Source of the DNA: Tigriopus japonicus
Lineage: Eukaryota; Arthropoda; Copepoda; Harpacticoida; Harpacticidae
NCBI GenBank assembly: GCA_010645155.1
Contig: CM021320.1
Span: forward strand, 4,002,805 to 4,066,804
Reading direction: 5' to 3'
DNA length: 64,000 nucleotides
The translations under genes were made by a program, and so were the position numbers. A model generated the notes under the pieces. The model searched no databases and had not been told where the DNA came from. It worked only from the letters and a program-made list of their open reading frames with translations. Shown here piece by piece: positions 47,901 through 58,686 of the stretch (position 1 is the first letter of the stretch; the number at the start of each line of letters is the position of its first letter).

Positions 47901-49904
47901 TTGGCGAAAAATCTATCACGAAAGAGGGATGAACGGAGGCTAATTTTTAGGTCATACGAGAAATCGTGACTTGAAAGCGATCTTTGTATTCGTACTCGTT
48001 TTCGAGATCAAAGCCAAACAAAGCGCAGGGTATTCGGTGGTCCTGATTGAGGTTTTTGGCATGGCTCATTTAACTCGCAAAGGATGTCGGCCAATCATTG
48101 GGAGACTCCAACGCCAACCCAGACACTTGATCATCCAGGACTCTTCTTTAATGATGTACTAGTACACTGCACACTACAAGATGAGCGATGGACGACATTA
48201 GCTTGACTAGATGACCGACCTCTTTTAAACGCCAAACCACCAATCTCTCCTCTTGACGATCATCTTCTATACAAGACTAGCTTCTTTAAAGAAAACCAAC
48301 CAACCCAAAAGGAAACAAATATCACCGCCTTACGAGAAGATTAAGTACCAACACTTGTATTGATCGAATCGGTAATGGACTGACATTCCGGACACACCTC
48401 TTTTGTTGGAATAGAATTGGCCAATTTGAGGAACCAATTTTAGAAAGACCTCTCTGCTTTTACTGACTGAATGACTTTGTTCCCAAAATGGACCAAATTC
48501 ACCAAATCAAAGTGGATAACACATCAAACTATTTGTGAGCCGAATGAAGCGATCTCTTCTCCGAGATCAAATTGGATGGATGTAGACAAACAATTTCATT
48601 TGTGGATTTGGCCACAGGTTTCAGGCACTTGATCTCAAGTCACGCCCTAAAACACCCATGGAGTGATTTATATTTCATTTTAATTGAAAGCTTGGCATTC
48701 GACCCACCCGACCCTGCCCGTTTCATCTTGGCAGAGGGTCTTGACCACATGACAGATCTTAATGAACGTTGAAAGTCGGAAACGAGATCAACTGCAATGG
48801 TTTGTTAAATTAGCCATATTTTTTTCTTCTATTCTAGGTAAGTCATTGTGTACCCAATCCCAATATTGCCACGTTTCTGCACCAATCATCGCCATTATCG
48901 CATTTTTGATGGTGACTAAAGGAAAAAAGAGCTCTACTTGGTTCCGGTGGTTGTGTTAAAAAGTGAGCAATTTCCGTCAATGACAGCGTTGCTTTGTGTG
49001 GTAAGAGATATTAGGCGGAATAGTGATTTAGCGTGGAATTAAAGAGATGATTTTGGAGCCCACGACGACAAATGTGACTGTTTAAAAGGCTCATTTCATA
49101 GATCACTATCTTTATCACCGCATAAAATTGTACGACTATCATCTGGTACCGTGGGTTTTTCAAAGGCTAAATAAATCCGGGAAAAAACTCCGCGAGGCGT
49201 AGTTCATGAATAAATGTGGTTTGACTACTGATTGCAACCAAAGTCGAATCCTCACTGAGGTCTGAAGTTGGAAAATCCGAACTCTTTCTCACTTGAGTTA
49301 TGACAACGTCCCCTTCTCCTGAAAGTGAGAATTGGAGGTGATTTTTCGACTTGAACAAACAGAGTGCCAGCGAGGCCATTAAGTTCTGATCATTTCCATA
49401 AATCAAAAGAATGAGAAAATAATTGCTCCAGATTATGTGCTAAGAATGAAGGATGTTGCCGACTTTCAAGGATTTAGAGGCATCTTCAAAGAGTCCTCGG
49501 CGGACCAAGCGAAAGTCACGAAAGGCCGATCCGGAATGGTTTATGATGCCCCAATTTCAAACAAAGAACCTCCCTCAACTTCCACACTGCCAATTTCTAC
49601 GCACTCTGTAACACACGGGGAAACCGAGCAACTAATAATGATTAGTTCCCCCTGACAACTTGGAAGTCTTGATTCCTGTTTAAACTCGAGGAAGCCAAAA
49701 GAAAATGGCCCTCCCTACACATTGGTCGTAAAAATCCTATGATTGAACCTGCTAATGAGTCGCGATGAACTGTTCAAATGGATCTCTGTTTTCCATCATG
49801 ACAGGGAATGATTTCAATTTTATTGCCCCAGCAAAGGAAATGACACATTTTTGATCAGCACTTTCAGGAACGGAAGACATACAGTACATACAAACCTACA
49901 CTAT

Positions 49905-49928
49905 ACACACACACACACACGCGCGCAC
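49905..49928. repeat. (AC)n microsatellite followed by GC dinucleotides
   Basis: Eight AC units, then GCGCGCAC; an alternating purine-pyrimidine tract that could adopt Z-DNA. Confidence 0.95.
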
Positions 49929-52403
49929 GGAGTGAATAAGAAAACCGTGCGGATCATGAAGACTGAAGAGCTTCAAGTCAAGTTTGAAGTTTCTCTTTTT
50001 CCTAGCGACTTCTTCGTTCTCCCTCCCTCTCCCCCCTCTTTTGATTGTGCTGGAAAGAAATTCATTCAGAATCACCAATCATTAAATTCGTCCTCATGGC
50101 AATTCAGACGAAATCTCCGATGCGTGCCAGTCACTTTGGTGAGACATACCAAAACCCCTGATTTAAATGATTTCTACAAGATGTCGCCTCTCTGTGCTAA
50201 AACTAAACACAACTGTCATCAAAACTCTTCTTTTCGTACATCTCATCCAAGTTCCGAAAGGCTCAGACCGACAAAGCTTTCAAAAAAACTTGAATGGTCA
50301 ACAGTTCTTGTCGAGCTTGTAATCTTTAACTCCTACCTTAATCAATCGTACTTCTGGCAGCGTTTGAATTGGATAGTACTGGCGACACACCTGGTCAATA
50401 CCGTACTTTGTTGAACCGGATTTTTTTTTCTAAAGAACAAGGAACTCGACATCACCGTTGTGACAAGTTAGGCGATGACAGCATCGAGATAGAAAATTGA
50501 GGGGCTCCGATTGTCATCCACTAATCCGTACCAACCACATCGTTGTATTCTATTACTGTCATATTGATCGCTTGCGTACGAAGTTTCTCCCGAGTGGAGT
50601 GTGGATATATATCGTAGTACATGGACTTGTTGCTAAAAGAGAGCTTTGGTTGTTTCTTCTGTCCAAATCGAGGCACATTTCACAGTGTAATTGAAAGTCT
50701 TTGGAGCTTCGGCCTATTCAATCCACAATGCCGTCTTCACTTTCATTCAACATGGTCAATAGCTTGATAGTACCCCCCTGCAGCCGAATTGCAAAAAAAA
50801 AGTCAAACCAACTTTTCATACTTCTCGCCTGACGATACAACAAATCAACCTGTCTGGGAAATTACTCTGTTTCAACGCTTTTACTCGCCGAACAAGCTCG
50901 ACTTTGTTCAAGAAAGATCCCGAGGATTTCGGCTCACTCCAATTCACTTGTACATATGTACATCGTATCATCATCCAAGAACAACTGAAATCTCTGGACG
51001 ACGAGGCCAACCAATACAATTTTACCAAAAACAATATTTCGATCGTGCTCTTCTGAAAATGAAACCTTGCTTTGATATTTTCGGATAGACTCTGCTGATC
51101 AATTTTCAGGTCAATCAAGTGAGAGAGTGAAAAGATATACCTTTTTAAAGCATGTTCAGAAGAGAGTATAAAGTAAAAGAGCTCGCCCTATTGTGGAGAA
51201 ACAATTGCAAGGGCTTGGTTAGGCATTGAGCTTTAAAAGAGCTTAACTTTTGCATTTCCATGTGCGATTGAGTTGAACATTCCCAACAAAATCATATTCT
51301 CATCTGCAACTGAACGCAGCTGAATTGATTTGTTCTTACTAGAAATCAGAATTCATTTTGTTATTCTCGTCGTCCAGAAAAAATAAGTGGTTCTTGCATC
51401 GTCGTATGCAGTGCTAGTCAAACTAGTGAATACTCTTCTAGCCTTCTAGAGTGTGAGTGTAAGGAGCCCATGATGCTGACAAAATTTTCGACAGGCCGAG
51501 CGTTTGATTTGAACGGAACAAACATGAAATTGCTTTAAATTATGATGCCGCTGACGGCGGCGAAGATGATGATGCTCGCTTCACTGATGTTCCGAACCGA
51601 TGCTGAGATTCGAAATCGGATTGAGGCCTCGAGCCAATGAAAATCATGGTCTACAGAGTGGTAAGGTACATGCATGCGGCCACCAAGTGTTGGTTGTCAG
51701 GGCTTTTCTCATTTTTGATGCATATTGATCCAACTCCAGGCCTCAACTGACATCGCCTCTTGACACGGATAACTCATTTCACACCTGGAGCAGACCCTCT
51801 TGAGGTGAAACAAATCATACTAAGGGAACAATGCCATCTTCGAGACAAAACGGTTCTCGGCCAAACTTGCTAACGTGGAATTTAGGGAGCATGTAGAGAT
51901 GAAAAGGGAGGTGTGATTTCAAAAGGAACGAAGGGCCTTATTAGGCTTTCAAGATCGATCTATGGTTCTCCTGAAATTGCCTATGTTGACACTCAACCAT
52001 AAACCATAGTACCTGTGTGCATTTTTCTTTTCTTTAAAGATGAAAATGTCAATCAAAATAATGTACAAGATGCTCATAGCTTGTCTTTTTCACCCTGCAT
52101 TTAAGTCGTTCGAGATATTTTAGACATTCTCATTTGATTTCATGACGTCAGGAAAACGCAATAGTTAAAATTCAGGCTCGCCTCCAAAGAATTACCAAGG
52201 AAAAAGAACAGCTCTTCCACGAATTGCGCCATGAATGACACGTTGCATCACTTTTTTAAAGACCTTGAATTCCTAGGGATAGAAAAAGGCTACAAGAAGG
52301 CTATTGATTTTTGGGTTTAACTGACTCGATCCAAATGTGACTTTCTCCAGATCAATTAATACCTGAGTATTTGGCACATTCCAAAACCACATTCCACACT
52401 AAA

Positions 52404-52676
52404 ATGGATCTTAAACACCCCGAAGTTTATCTCATCCCAAGTGTACCCGTGAGGCCGGGTTTAATTTTTGACCAAACGGAACAAAATCCTTACCTAACTA
52501 TTTACAATGAAGTCGATGATCCAGATACCGAGGCAATGCATGAGATTCCTTTGGAGGAAGATTCCTGTTACGCTTTCCAGTGTTGTGGAAATGTTTTGGG
52601 CATCATAACCTGTGGCTGCAGTACAGGCTGCAATCTGAATTCAGTGCTAGAATTCCTATTTTGTTGCTGCGAATAA
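52404..52676 (+). CDS. Small cysteine-rich protein, not recognised
   Basis: A 90-residue frame starting ATG at 52404 in good context (AAA before, G after). The N-terminal half is acidic (NEVDDPDTEAMHEIPLEED). The C-terminal third is hydrophobic and has nine cysteines in about 36 residues, including CYAFQCCGN, CGCSTGC and a final CCCE. Such a segment could be membrane-associated and palmitoylated, or bind metal. The stop codon TAA lies inside AATAAA, a perfect polyadenylation signal, so the transcript may end right behind the stop. A possible acceptor (TTTCTCCAG at 52344-52352) lies upstream, so this could also be a last exon. It lies 449 nt before the pyruvate dehydrogenase ATG, same strand. 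It could still be chance. Confidence 0.45.
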   Translation: MDLKHPEVYLIPSVPVRPGLIFDQTEQNPYLTIYNEVDDPDTEAMHEIPLEEDSCYAFQCCGNVLGIITCGCSTGCNLNSVLEFLFCCCE

Positions 52677-52677
52677 A
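52672..52677 (+). terminator. AATAAA polyadenylation signal overlapping the stop of the small Cys-rich frame
   Basis: AATAAA spans the end of the final Glu codon and the TAA stop. It is followed by TTTT-rich sequence at about 52683-52700, as expected of a downstream element. Confidence 0.4.
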
Positions 52678-53124
52678 AGTGTCTTTTTTCTTCCATTTTT
52701 CCCGCTTCATTTAAAACGACGCCCAAGTTGGATAACCACTTTGAGCCTAGGCAGGTGGCGCGCCCTATCTCGCAACTTCAGTACTAAACCCATCCGATCG
52801 ACATTGTTATTTGCATCAGCTGACGTCTCCTCTAGCTGTCAGGAACGCCATTTTAGCTTCTACCCAGCCACCTGCCCTACCTGGATTCATTCCCTCTCTC
52901 TCCTTCACCAAACATATTCGCCATGAAAACCCATCGCTATGCCTCACATCAGTACAAAGTTACTCTACAAGGCGTTCATGGACTCAAAACCGTGTTTCTT
53001 TTGATTAGTTTAACTGTCATATCACAATCTGACCTAATTATATCGTAAATAGTGGCCACCCTATCTTTTGCCTTACGTTCATCTTTTTGGGATCCCGACG
53101 TACTTCAACTTCTCTCAGTGGAAA
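52677..53124 (+). promoter_or_regulatory. Probable promoter and 5' UTR of the pyruvate dehydrogenase E1-beta gene
   Basis: A gap between the Cys-rich frame and the E1-beta ATG. Words worth noting: ATTTGCAT (52809-52816, octamer-like), TGACGTC (52821-52827, CRE-like), CGCCATTTTAG (from 52847, YY1/PHO-like), and TCAGT just before the ATG (about 53115). All are short and may be chance. No TATA box was seen. Confidence 0.35.
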
Positions 53125-54933
53125 ATGGCTCACGGTTTGATGAAGTGGAGTGTGTTCCGGGGTCTGACCCGCTCCAGCTGGGCCCAAGGGTCTATTGCCC
53201 GTTCTCTGAGCGTTTCCAGTTCTCAGAATGCGGCCTTGACCGTGAGAGACGCCTTGAATGCGGCTTTGGATGAGGAACTGGAACGCGATGAGCGCGTGTT
53301 TCTCATGGGAGAAGAAGTGGCTCAATACGATGGAGCTTATAAGGTGATTAGAATCGAACCAAAGCAGGGTTCTCTCTATGGAACAAGATTGGAGACCTTA
53401 AGATACAGGGTTTTAAGTCCTAAACTCTTGACACTTGAACGATATGACCATGGGAAAAGCAATGGAGAAAACCGATTTAGAAATTCTTCTAAGACGAAGT
53501 GTGCTTTAAGCTTTCAACTTGTGAAACATTTTTTATGCTTTTCATGTCGGAAATCTAAAAATCCGATTTCATGCAAACTCTTTATTCAAAAACCATCCGT
53601 GTTTTGAACGTACTTTAGGAGACTTTTTTTTCTCATTCAGGATTCATTCGGACAATTGACTTAACCGTCCCGATTCGTAATAATTTGCCCTTTCAGTTTG
53701 TTTGAGACATGGTGGGCGAAGATTGTAATTGAACTTAAAAAAAACTTAACAAAACAGAGGTTACGTCACATATTCGTCTGAATCTAGTTTTAAAAATAGA
53801 GTTCGCTTCGCCCACAAAACCAGATTTGTAAAGCCACTTGGGTTTACAATTGACGAATGTTTTGCGCCATTTGTTGCTTGAGTCATGAATAAAAACCTCG
53901 GTTTTTAACTTGGCAACCAATTAACTATAGGTTTCTCGTGGTTTGTGGAAGAAGTATTCAGACTCCAGGATTTATGACACGCCCATCACAGAGGCCGGGT
54001 TCACAGGTTTGGCCGTGGGTGCGGCCTTCCACGGTCTCCGACCAGTGGTTGAGTTCATGACCTTCAACTTCTCCATGCAAGCCATTGATCAGGTGATCAA
54101 TTCCGCCGCCAAAACCTTTTACATGTCTGGAGGCAAAGTGAATGTGCCCATTGTGTTCCGTGGTCCCAACGGAGCCGCGATGGGTGTGGCCGCTCAACAT
54201 TCCCAATGCTTTGCCGCATGGTACGCCAACTGCCCTGGATTGAAGGTCATCAGTCCGTACGATTCCGAGGATTGCAAAGGTCTTCTCAAGGTCCGTGAGA
54301 TCAAATGGTTTGTCAATGTTTGGTTAAATTGAGCTAACTTGACGACCCTATTTAGGCAGCGATCCGTGATCCTGATCCGGTTGTGTTTTTGGAGAACGAG
54401 CTTCTGTATGGTACCTCATTTGAAGTGAGCGACAAGGTCATGGAAAAAGATTTCGTCTCTCCCATCGGCAAGGCCAAGATCCAGAAGGAAGGCAAGGATA
54501 TCACCCTGGTGGCTCACTCGATTGGTGTTCATTTCGCCATGGGCGCAGCCGAAGCTCTAGCCAAAGAAGGAATCAGTGCTGAGGTGGTCAACTTGCGCTC
54601 AATTCGACCCCTCGATATCGATACGGTCAATGAGAGCATCATGAAGACCAACCACCTTCTTACCGTCGAAGGTTTGAGAGACACCCAGTGGGTTAAATAA
54701 GTAGGAAATCAAACATTTGTCCCATCATTTTAGGAGGTTGGCCACAACATGGGGTTGGTGCTGAAGTGTTGTCCCAAGTCATGGAAGGACCTGCATTCCA
54801 TTACCTTGATGCGCCTGCTGTTCGTTGCTCTGGAGCGGATGTGCCCATGCCTTATGCCAAGAGTTGTGAATATAATGCCACACCTCAAGTTGAAGTTGTC
54901 GTGAGGGCGGTGAAGAAGCTGCTCAACCGATGA
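53125..54933 (+). CDS. PDHB: Pyruvate dehydrogenase E1 component subunit beta, mitochondrial (4 exons, complete)
   Basis: With E1-alpha this subunit forms the thiamine-diphosphate-dependent E1 of the mitochondrial pyruvate dehydrogenase complex, which decarboxylates pyruvate and passes the acetyl group to E2. Exons are 53125-53343, 53931-54290, 54356-54671 and 54734-54933. They give 364 residues, close to the 359 of human. Residues 1 to about 32 are a presequence rich in Arg, Ser and Ala and without acids. The motif [12 protein letters not shown] (62-73) carries the Glu that in this family activates the cofactor. Then come [70 protein letters not shown] in exon 2, and LENELLYG in exon 3. The C-terminal transketolase-type domain has [14 protein letters not shown] across exons 3-4 and ends DVPMPYAK ... 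VKKLLNR. The start ATG has good context (AAAATGG). No break or missing residue was seen. Confidence 0.96.
53344..53930 (+). other. PDHB intron 1, 587 bp
   Basis: Donor AAG/GTGATT, acceptor AACTATAG. It lies in phase 0 between the YDGAYK and VSRGLW blocks. AT-rich; no element seen inside. Confidence 0.92.
54291..54355 (+). other. PDHB intron 2, 65 bp
   Basis: Donor AAG/GTCCGT, acceptor CTATTTAG, phase 0. It contains in-frame stops. Confidence 0.92.
54672..54733 (+). other. PDHB intron 3, 62 bp
   Basis: Donor G/GTTTGA, acceptor CATTTTAG, phase 1, splitting the first Gly codon of EGGWPQ. Confidence 0.92.
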
Positions 54934-57900
54934 ACTCGTGACCAGCGATCCTCACTTGCTTCCTCCTTGGCATACTCGACAATGCACTGGTGATTTATCT
55001 CGTGGCAACCTCACAACCAACCAACTAACTAACCGCCGTGACGTACTTAAAAACGCGTTATCGTGGTGCAAGAACAACCATAAACTGAATCTAGAAAAGA
55101 AGTGTGACCTCACAGAATCCCCTTATTGTTACACCTAAAGCGGATGGTCAGAACAGATGTTATTAAATCCTACAACTTTACATATCAGCGATGTGGGTTT
55201 TTTTCCGAGTCATTTAGCCAAACAAATATGCTGCAACTTGTTTTTTTTTTCGGTACTACTGGGAAGTTTAATATTGATTCACTTCGTTTCCAGGTATGTG
55301 AGGAGATTTTTCTTCTACGCTTGCAAAAAAATACTTTTCGCAACGCAAATGACTCGGCTTTTTTCTTTTCAATCTCGGAATGATTTCAATCACATGGCGA
55401 AGCCAAATCCCTTGAAATGGAGACTTTTTCTTCGATGAGTTTTCGTAAGAGCTCTTATCTCCGCCGGAGCAAGATATCCCGAAAATGAATGAAAATTGCA
55501 AATGCAAAAGAGAGAGAAAGAGGATCCACAGTTCGGCTCAATCGCTTCCTACTCAATCGATTGGGCTTCTTCCTGTTACCAGAGAAGTTTTCAAATCCAT
55601 GACTCTCATTCGGGACTCAAAAATGGATTGAGATTAGTTGAGTCTTCCAAAAAGATTTTCATCAAATCGAAACGGAATATTTGCCCATATCTTTATTTCT
55701 TAAAAATATTCCTGAAATTCTTAGCCTACGTAAGTAAAAGAAAATGATTAGATACTTCTCCTAAAAGCAAGCCTCCCCGACATTTATTTCCTAACTTACG
55801 ACTAACAGATCAGTGTTCATCAGTGATGACATTGAAACTGCGCCATTTAGTCAAACGAAACCCAAGAGCCTCAAAGTTAGGAACGTTAGGAAGCTTCAAA
55901 AAGGAAGGAAGAAGAGAAGAAGAAGGAGACGGTGGTGGGATCCAAGGAAGTTGGAAACAAAACTTTTCTCAACTATCCCCTCCTTCCGGTGAAGGAAGCT
56001 ATCCTTCCATGCAGAAATTCTTAGTCTTTCTTGGAATTAAAAAACAATTCCAAATCTGTCAGCGTGACAGTTGGACGAGTTTTGGTGGCTTCGCTACGTA
56101 TTTCTCAGCTCGAAACTTCTTCCAAAATGAAGCATGCGTTTCGTTTTTAAGCTAGGTCGAACTGCGACTAATTTGGCCTTGTTTCTCCCCACTTTGTAGA
56201 TACTCGAAATTATGTGTTTGCGGGACATGCCTGGTAACCTAGGACCTCGAGAAAATGAAATTTGATTGAATTGGACTTCTCTCGAGTCAGAATTCCAAGA
56301 CCTTGCTTGGTGTAAACCTTGTTGAAATTCTCACTCTCTCTGTCGTTGTAACATTTGGGGGCTCTCTGGTGAAGAAGCTCTTTGAATGGCCGTGGCAGAA
56401 GGGATCTTTGATCTTGTGAGGTTCTTTTCCAAGCGGGTGATATTGCTCATTTTGTGTGAGGAGACTAGAAGGGGGACATCAATCACGATCCTTGTCTGTG
56501 CAGATCCTCCGAAGAAGGAAATTCCGTCGTCGACTCCAGCCAAACATTAAAACCTACTTTCCATTGAAACTGGGAAGGAATTCTTCCGAGAGAGTCGCAG
56601 TGTGGCTGGTCCAGGTTCAAATCTTGTTCGACCGGCCGATATCATCTGTTTATGCGCTGGAACTTCGATCTCTAGAGCGTGTAGATTGTGGCGAGAAAAG
56701 GCTCTTTCCTGTCGTCACTACCAAAGGAATTGAGAGGGCTCCACGACCAAAAAGAAAAGAACAAGGAGTGCTGAAGCAAAAGTTTTTGCCCCCAATTGTT
56801 CCATTTTTTTCTGTGCCATTGGCATTGATCGATCGGAAATAATTTTGTTTCATTCTGCCTTTGGGTCTCTGGACGCTCGACTCCAAGTTCCTATTGAAAA
56901 GGACGAACAATGGAAATCCAAGAACGGAAAAGAGAGGAACAACGGGGAGGAAAGTTTCTCTTCATGGGAAAGCATCACTTTCGATCTCTTACAAGCTCAG
57001 AGGGTGGTGATTCTACCTTCTTGCCATTGGATCGAAGTTCAATACATCCCAAGTGGTCAGGCCAATCTAACACAGGAATGGTACTTCTCTCCTCAAGACT
57101 ATTCACAACACAAGCAGAAAGTGCACGGCATCGTGCGTGCCAACGACTTACTCCATTCAGGATACAGCGATCTGCTAAAATAAACAATCGACACCTCTCG
57201 CGTTTTCGTTGCTTCATAATGGATCCAGGCACACCATAACTAGATTTGGTGAAAGCAAAAAAAAGAATTTCTGCTTCCTTTCAAACCGAGTGATTTGGAG
57301 GACGGGAGGTCCGAGGAGAAGGAAATCCATTCTGCGAGGTTCAGAAAAGCGAAGATATTCTATTTTCTTTCTGTCGAACCAAGAAGACACCTCCAATTCC
57401 TCCATGAAAACCATTTCGAAGGCGTTTGGCCAAATGACGGATAATCAATTCAACATGTTCAGAGGGGGGAAAGACCCCATGGAAGAGATCGTTCTTTTTG
57501 TTCCAAACTCACAATGGTATCTCGATCACATCCTCGAGCATATTATTCCAAGAACAAGTTTTAATGGTGGTGATGGTGGCTGTTGTGTTGTTGTCGGTTG
57601 CAAGTGAAACACTCCTTGAAAAGAGAGCCTCACTTGTTTCTTGAGAATCCCATTTTGTCAGGCTTTTGTTTCAACCTTCAAAGGGAGGATAATAATGATA
57701 ATGGATCTTCTCTGGAAAGCATCGTTTTGGGTGCGTAGTAGAAAAGGTCTCCTTTTTAGTGCTTTATTTGAGCGGGTATTTTTTGACAAGAAAAAATGAT
57801 TCGGTCTCCATCATTGACAATTTTTTTCCGGCACATTCTTTTGTGGTGGCTCACTGAAAATTCCGTCATATTTCTCCCCTTTCATAGAAGAGCTCGGGAC

Positions 57901-58310
57901 AGAATGGTGGTTGGTGGGTGGGTTGGATCGTCCAGCAACCGCTTGGGCCTGTTTTGCATTTAAATTGTCCCACTGATCCCCCAGTTTGAGAACAATTGCA
58001 TACATTCCTTTCTTGTAGCTGTTGGTTTTGCAAATGCTGAATTCATATATTCAAATTTCTGTACAACGGGAGGAGGGATCTCCAAGAAAGACTTCCAGTG
58101 TCAGTTTTGTCCATTGGTCTAGTTGGGCTTGAGCTGTCGAGTCTTTCGTCACCCTAATCCTCACTTGAGACAAGTCAGAAGATTTCCAAACCAACCAAGA
58201 CGATGTCAAGATCGGGGTCTCTGACATGATGCTTTGAAATCGTCCTTCTCTAATGCGATTGGGCCATAAACTCTCAACTGTCTTCTGCGGAGAGGAGTTC
58301 TCCTAAAAGA

Positions 58311-58334
58311 TCATCATCATCATCATCATCATCA
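58311..58334. repeat. (ATC)n microsatellite
   Basis: About eight ATC units. Confidence 0.95.
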
Positions 58335-58493
58335 GCATCCAAAGGATCCCCTCTCTCCGCCTCTCTCTTGAATGGGTTAGTCACGACAGAGTTTGTTCCA
58401 AATTCCATTGTACTATCAGGCCATAGGAGTGCCATATAGTGTGGGACGGGTCGTTGAAACTGCTGCTATTGCTGGCTGTTGCCACTTTGGTTC

Positions 58494-58515
58494 TATCTCT
58501 TTCTCTCTCTCTCTC
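58494..58515. repeat. (CT)n microsatellite
   Basis: Nearly pure CT over about 20 bases. Confidence 0.85.
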
Positions 58516-58654
58516 GCTGAGATACACGGGTTGGCAATGCAAAATGTCTTTTCAGCAAGATTCTAAGTAAGTGCATTAGTGTCAGAATGTGAGGTTCTAT
58601 TGCTTTACTCTCTTGTTCAGGCTGAAGTGGAACATGTTCAGATCGCGAAGTGAA

Positions 58655-58686
58655 CGAGAGAAAGAAAGAAAGAGGGAGAGAGAGGG
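58655..58686. repeat. (GAAA)n/(GA)n purine tract
   Basis: GAAA units grading to GA units. It lies about 150 bp from the CT tract on the same strand, so the two are complementary and could pair. Confidence 0.85.

Larger units (their letters stand above)
32197..52403. other. Long region with no recognisable gene
   Basis: About 20 kb in which no reading frame shows a known motif, signal sequence or consistent splice structure. The longest frames (46786-47310 minus, 49851-50414 plus) look like chance. Microsatellites are listed separately. The motif GTACGTAC or close variants recurs (for example 36794-36801 and 37023-37030). It could be intergenic, a giant intron, or house non-coding RNAs that cannot be recognised by eye. 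Confidence 0.45.

Noticed and set aside
49851..50414. 187-codon open frame on the plus strand
   Set aside because: It begins at a non-ATG codon, reads through an (AC)n microsatellite as THTHTRAH and has no recognisable domain.
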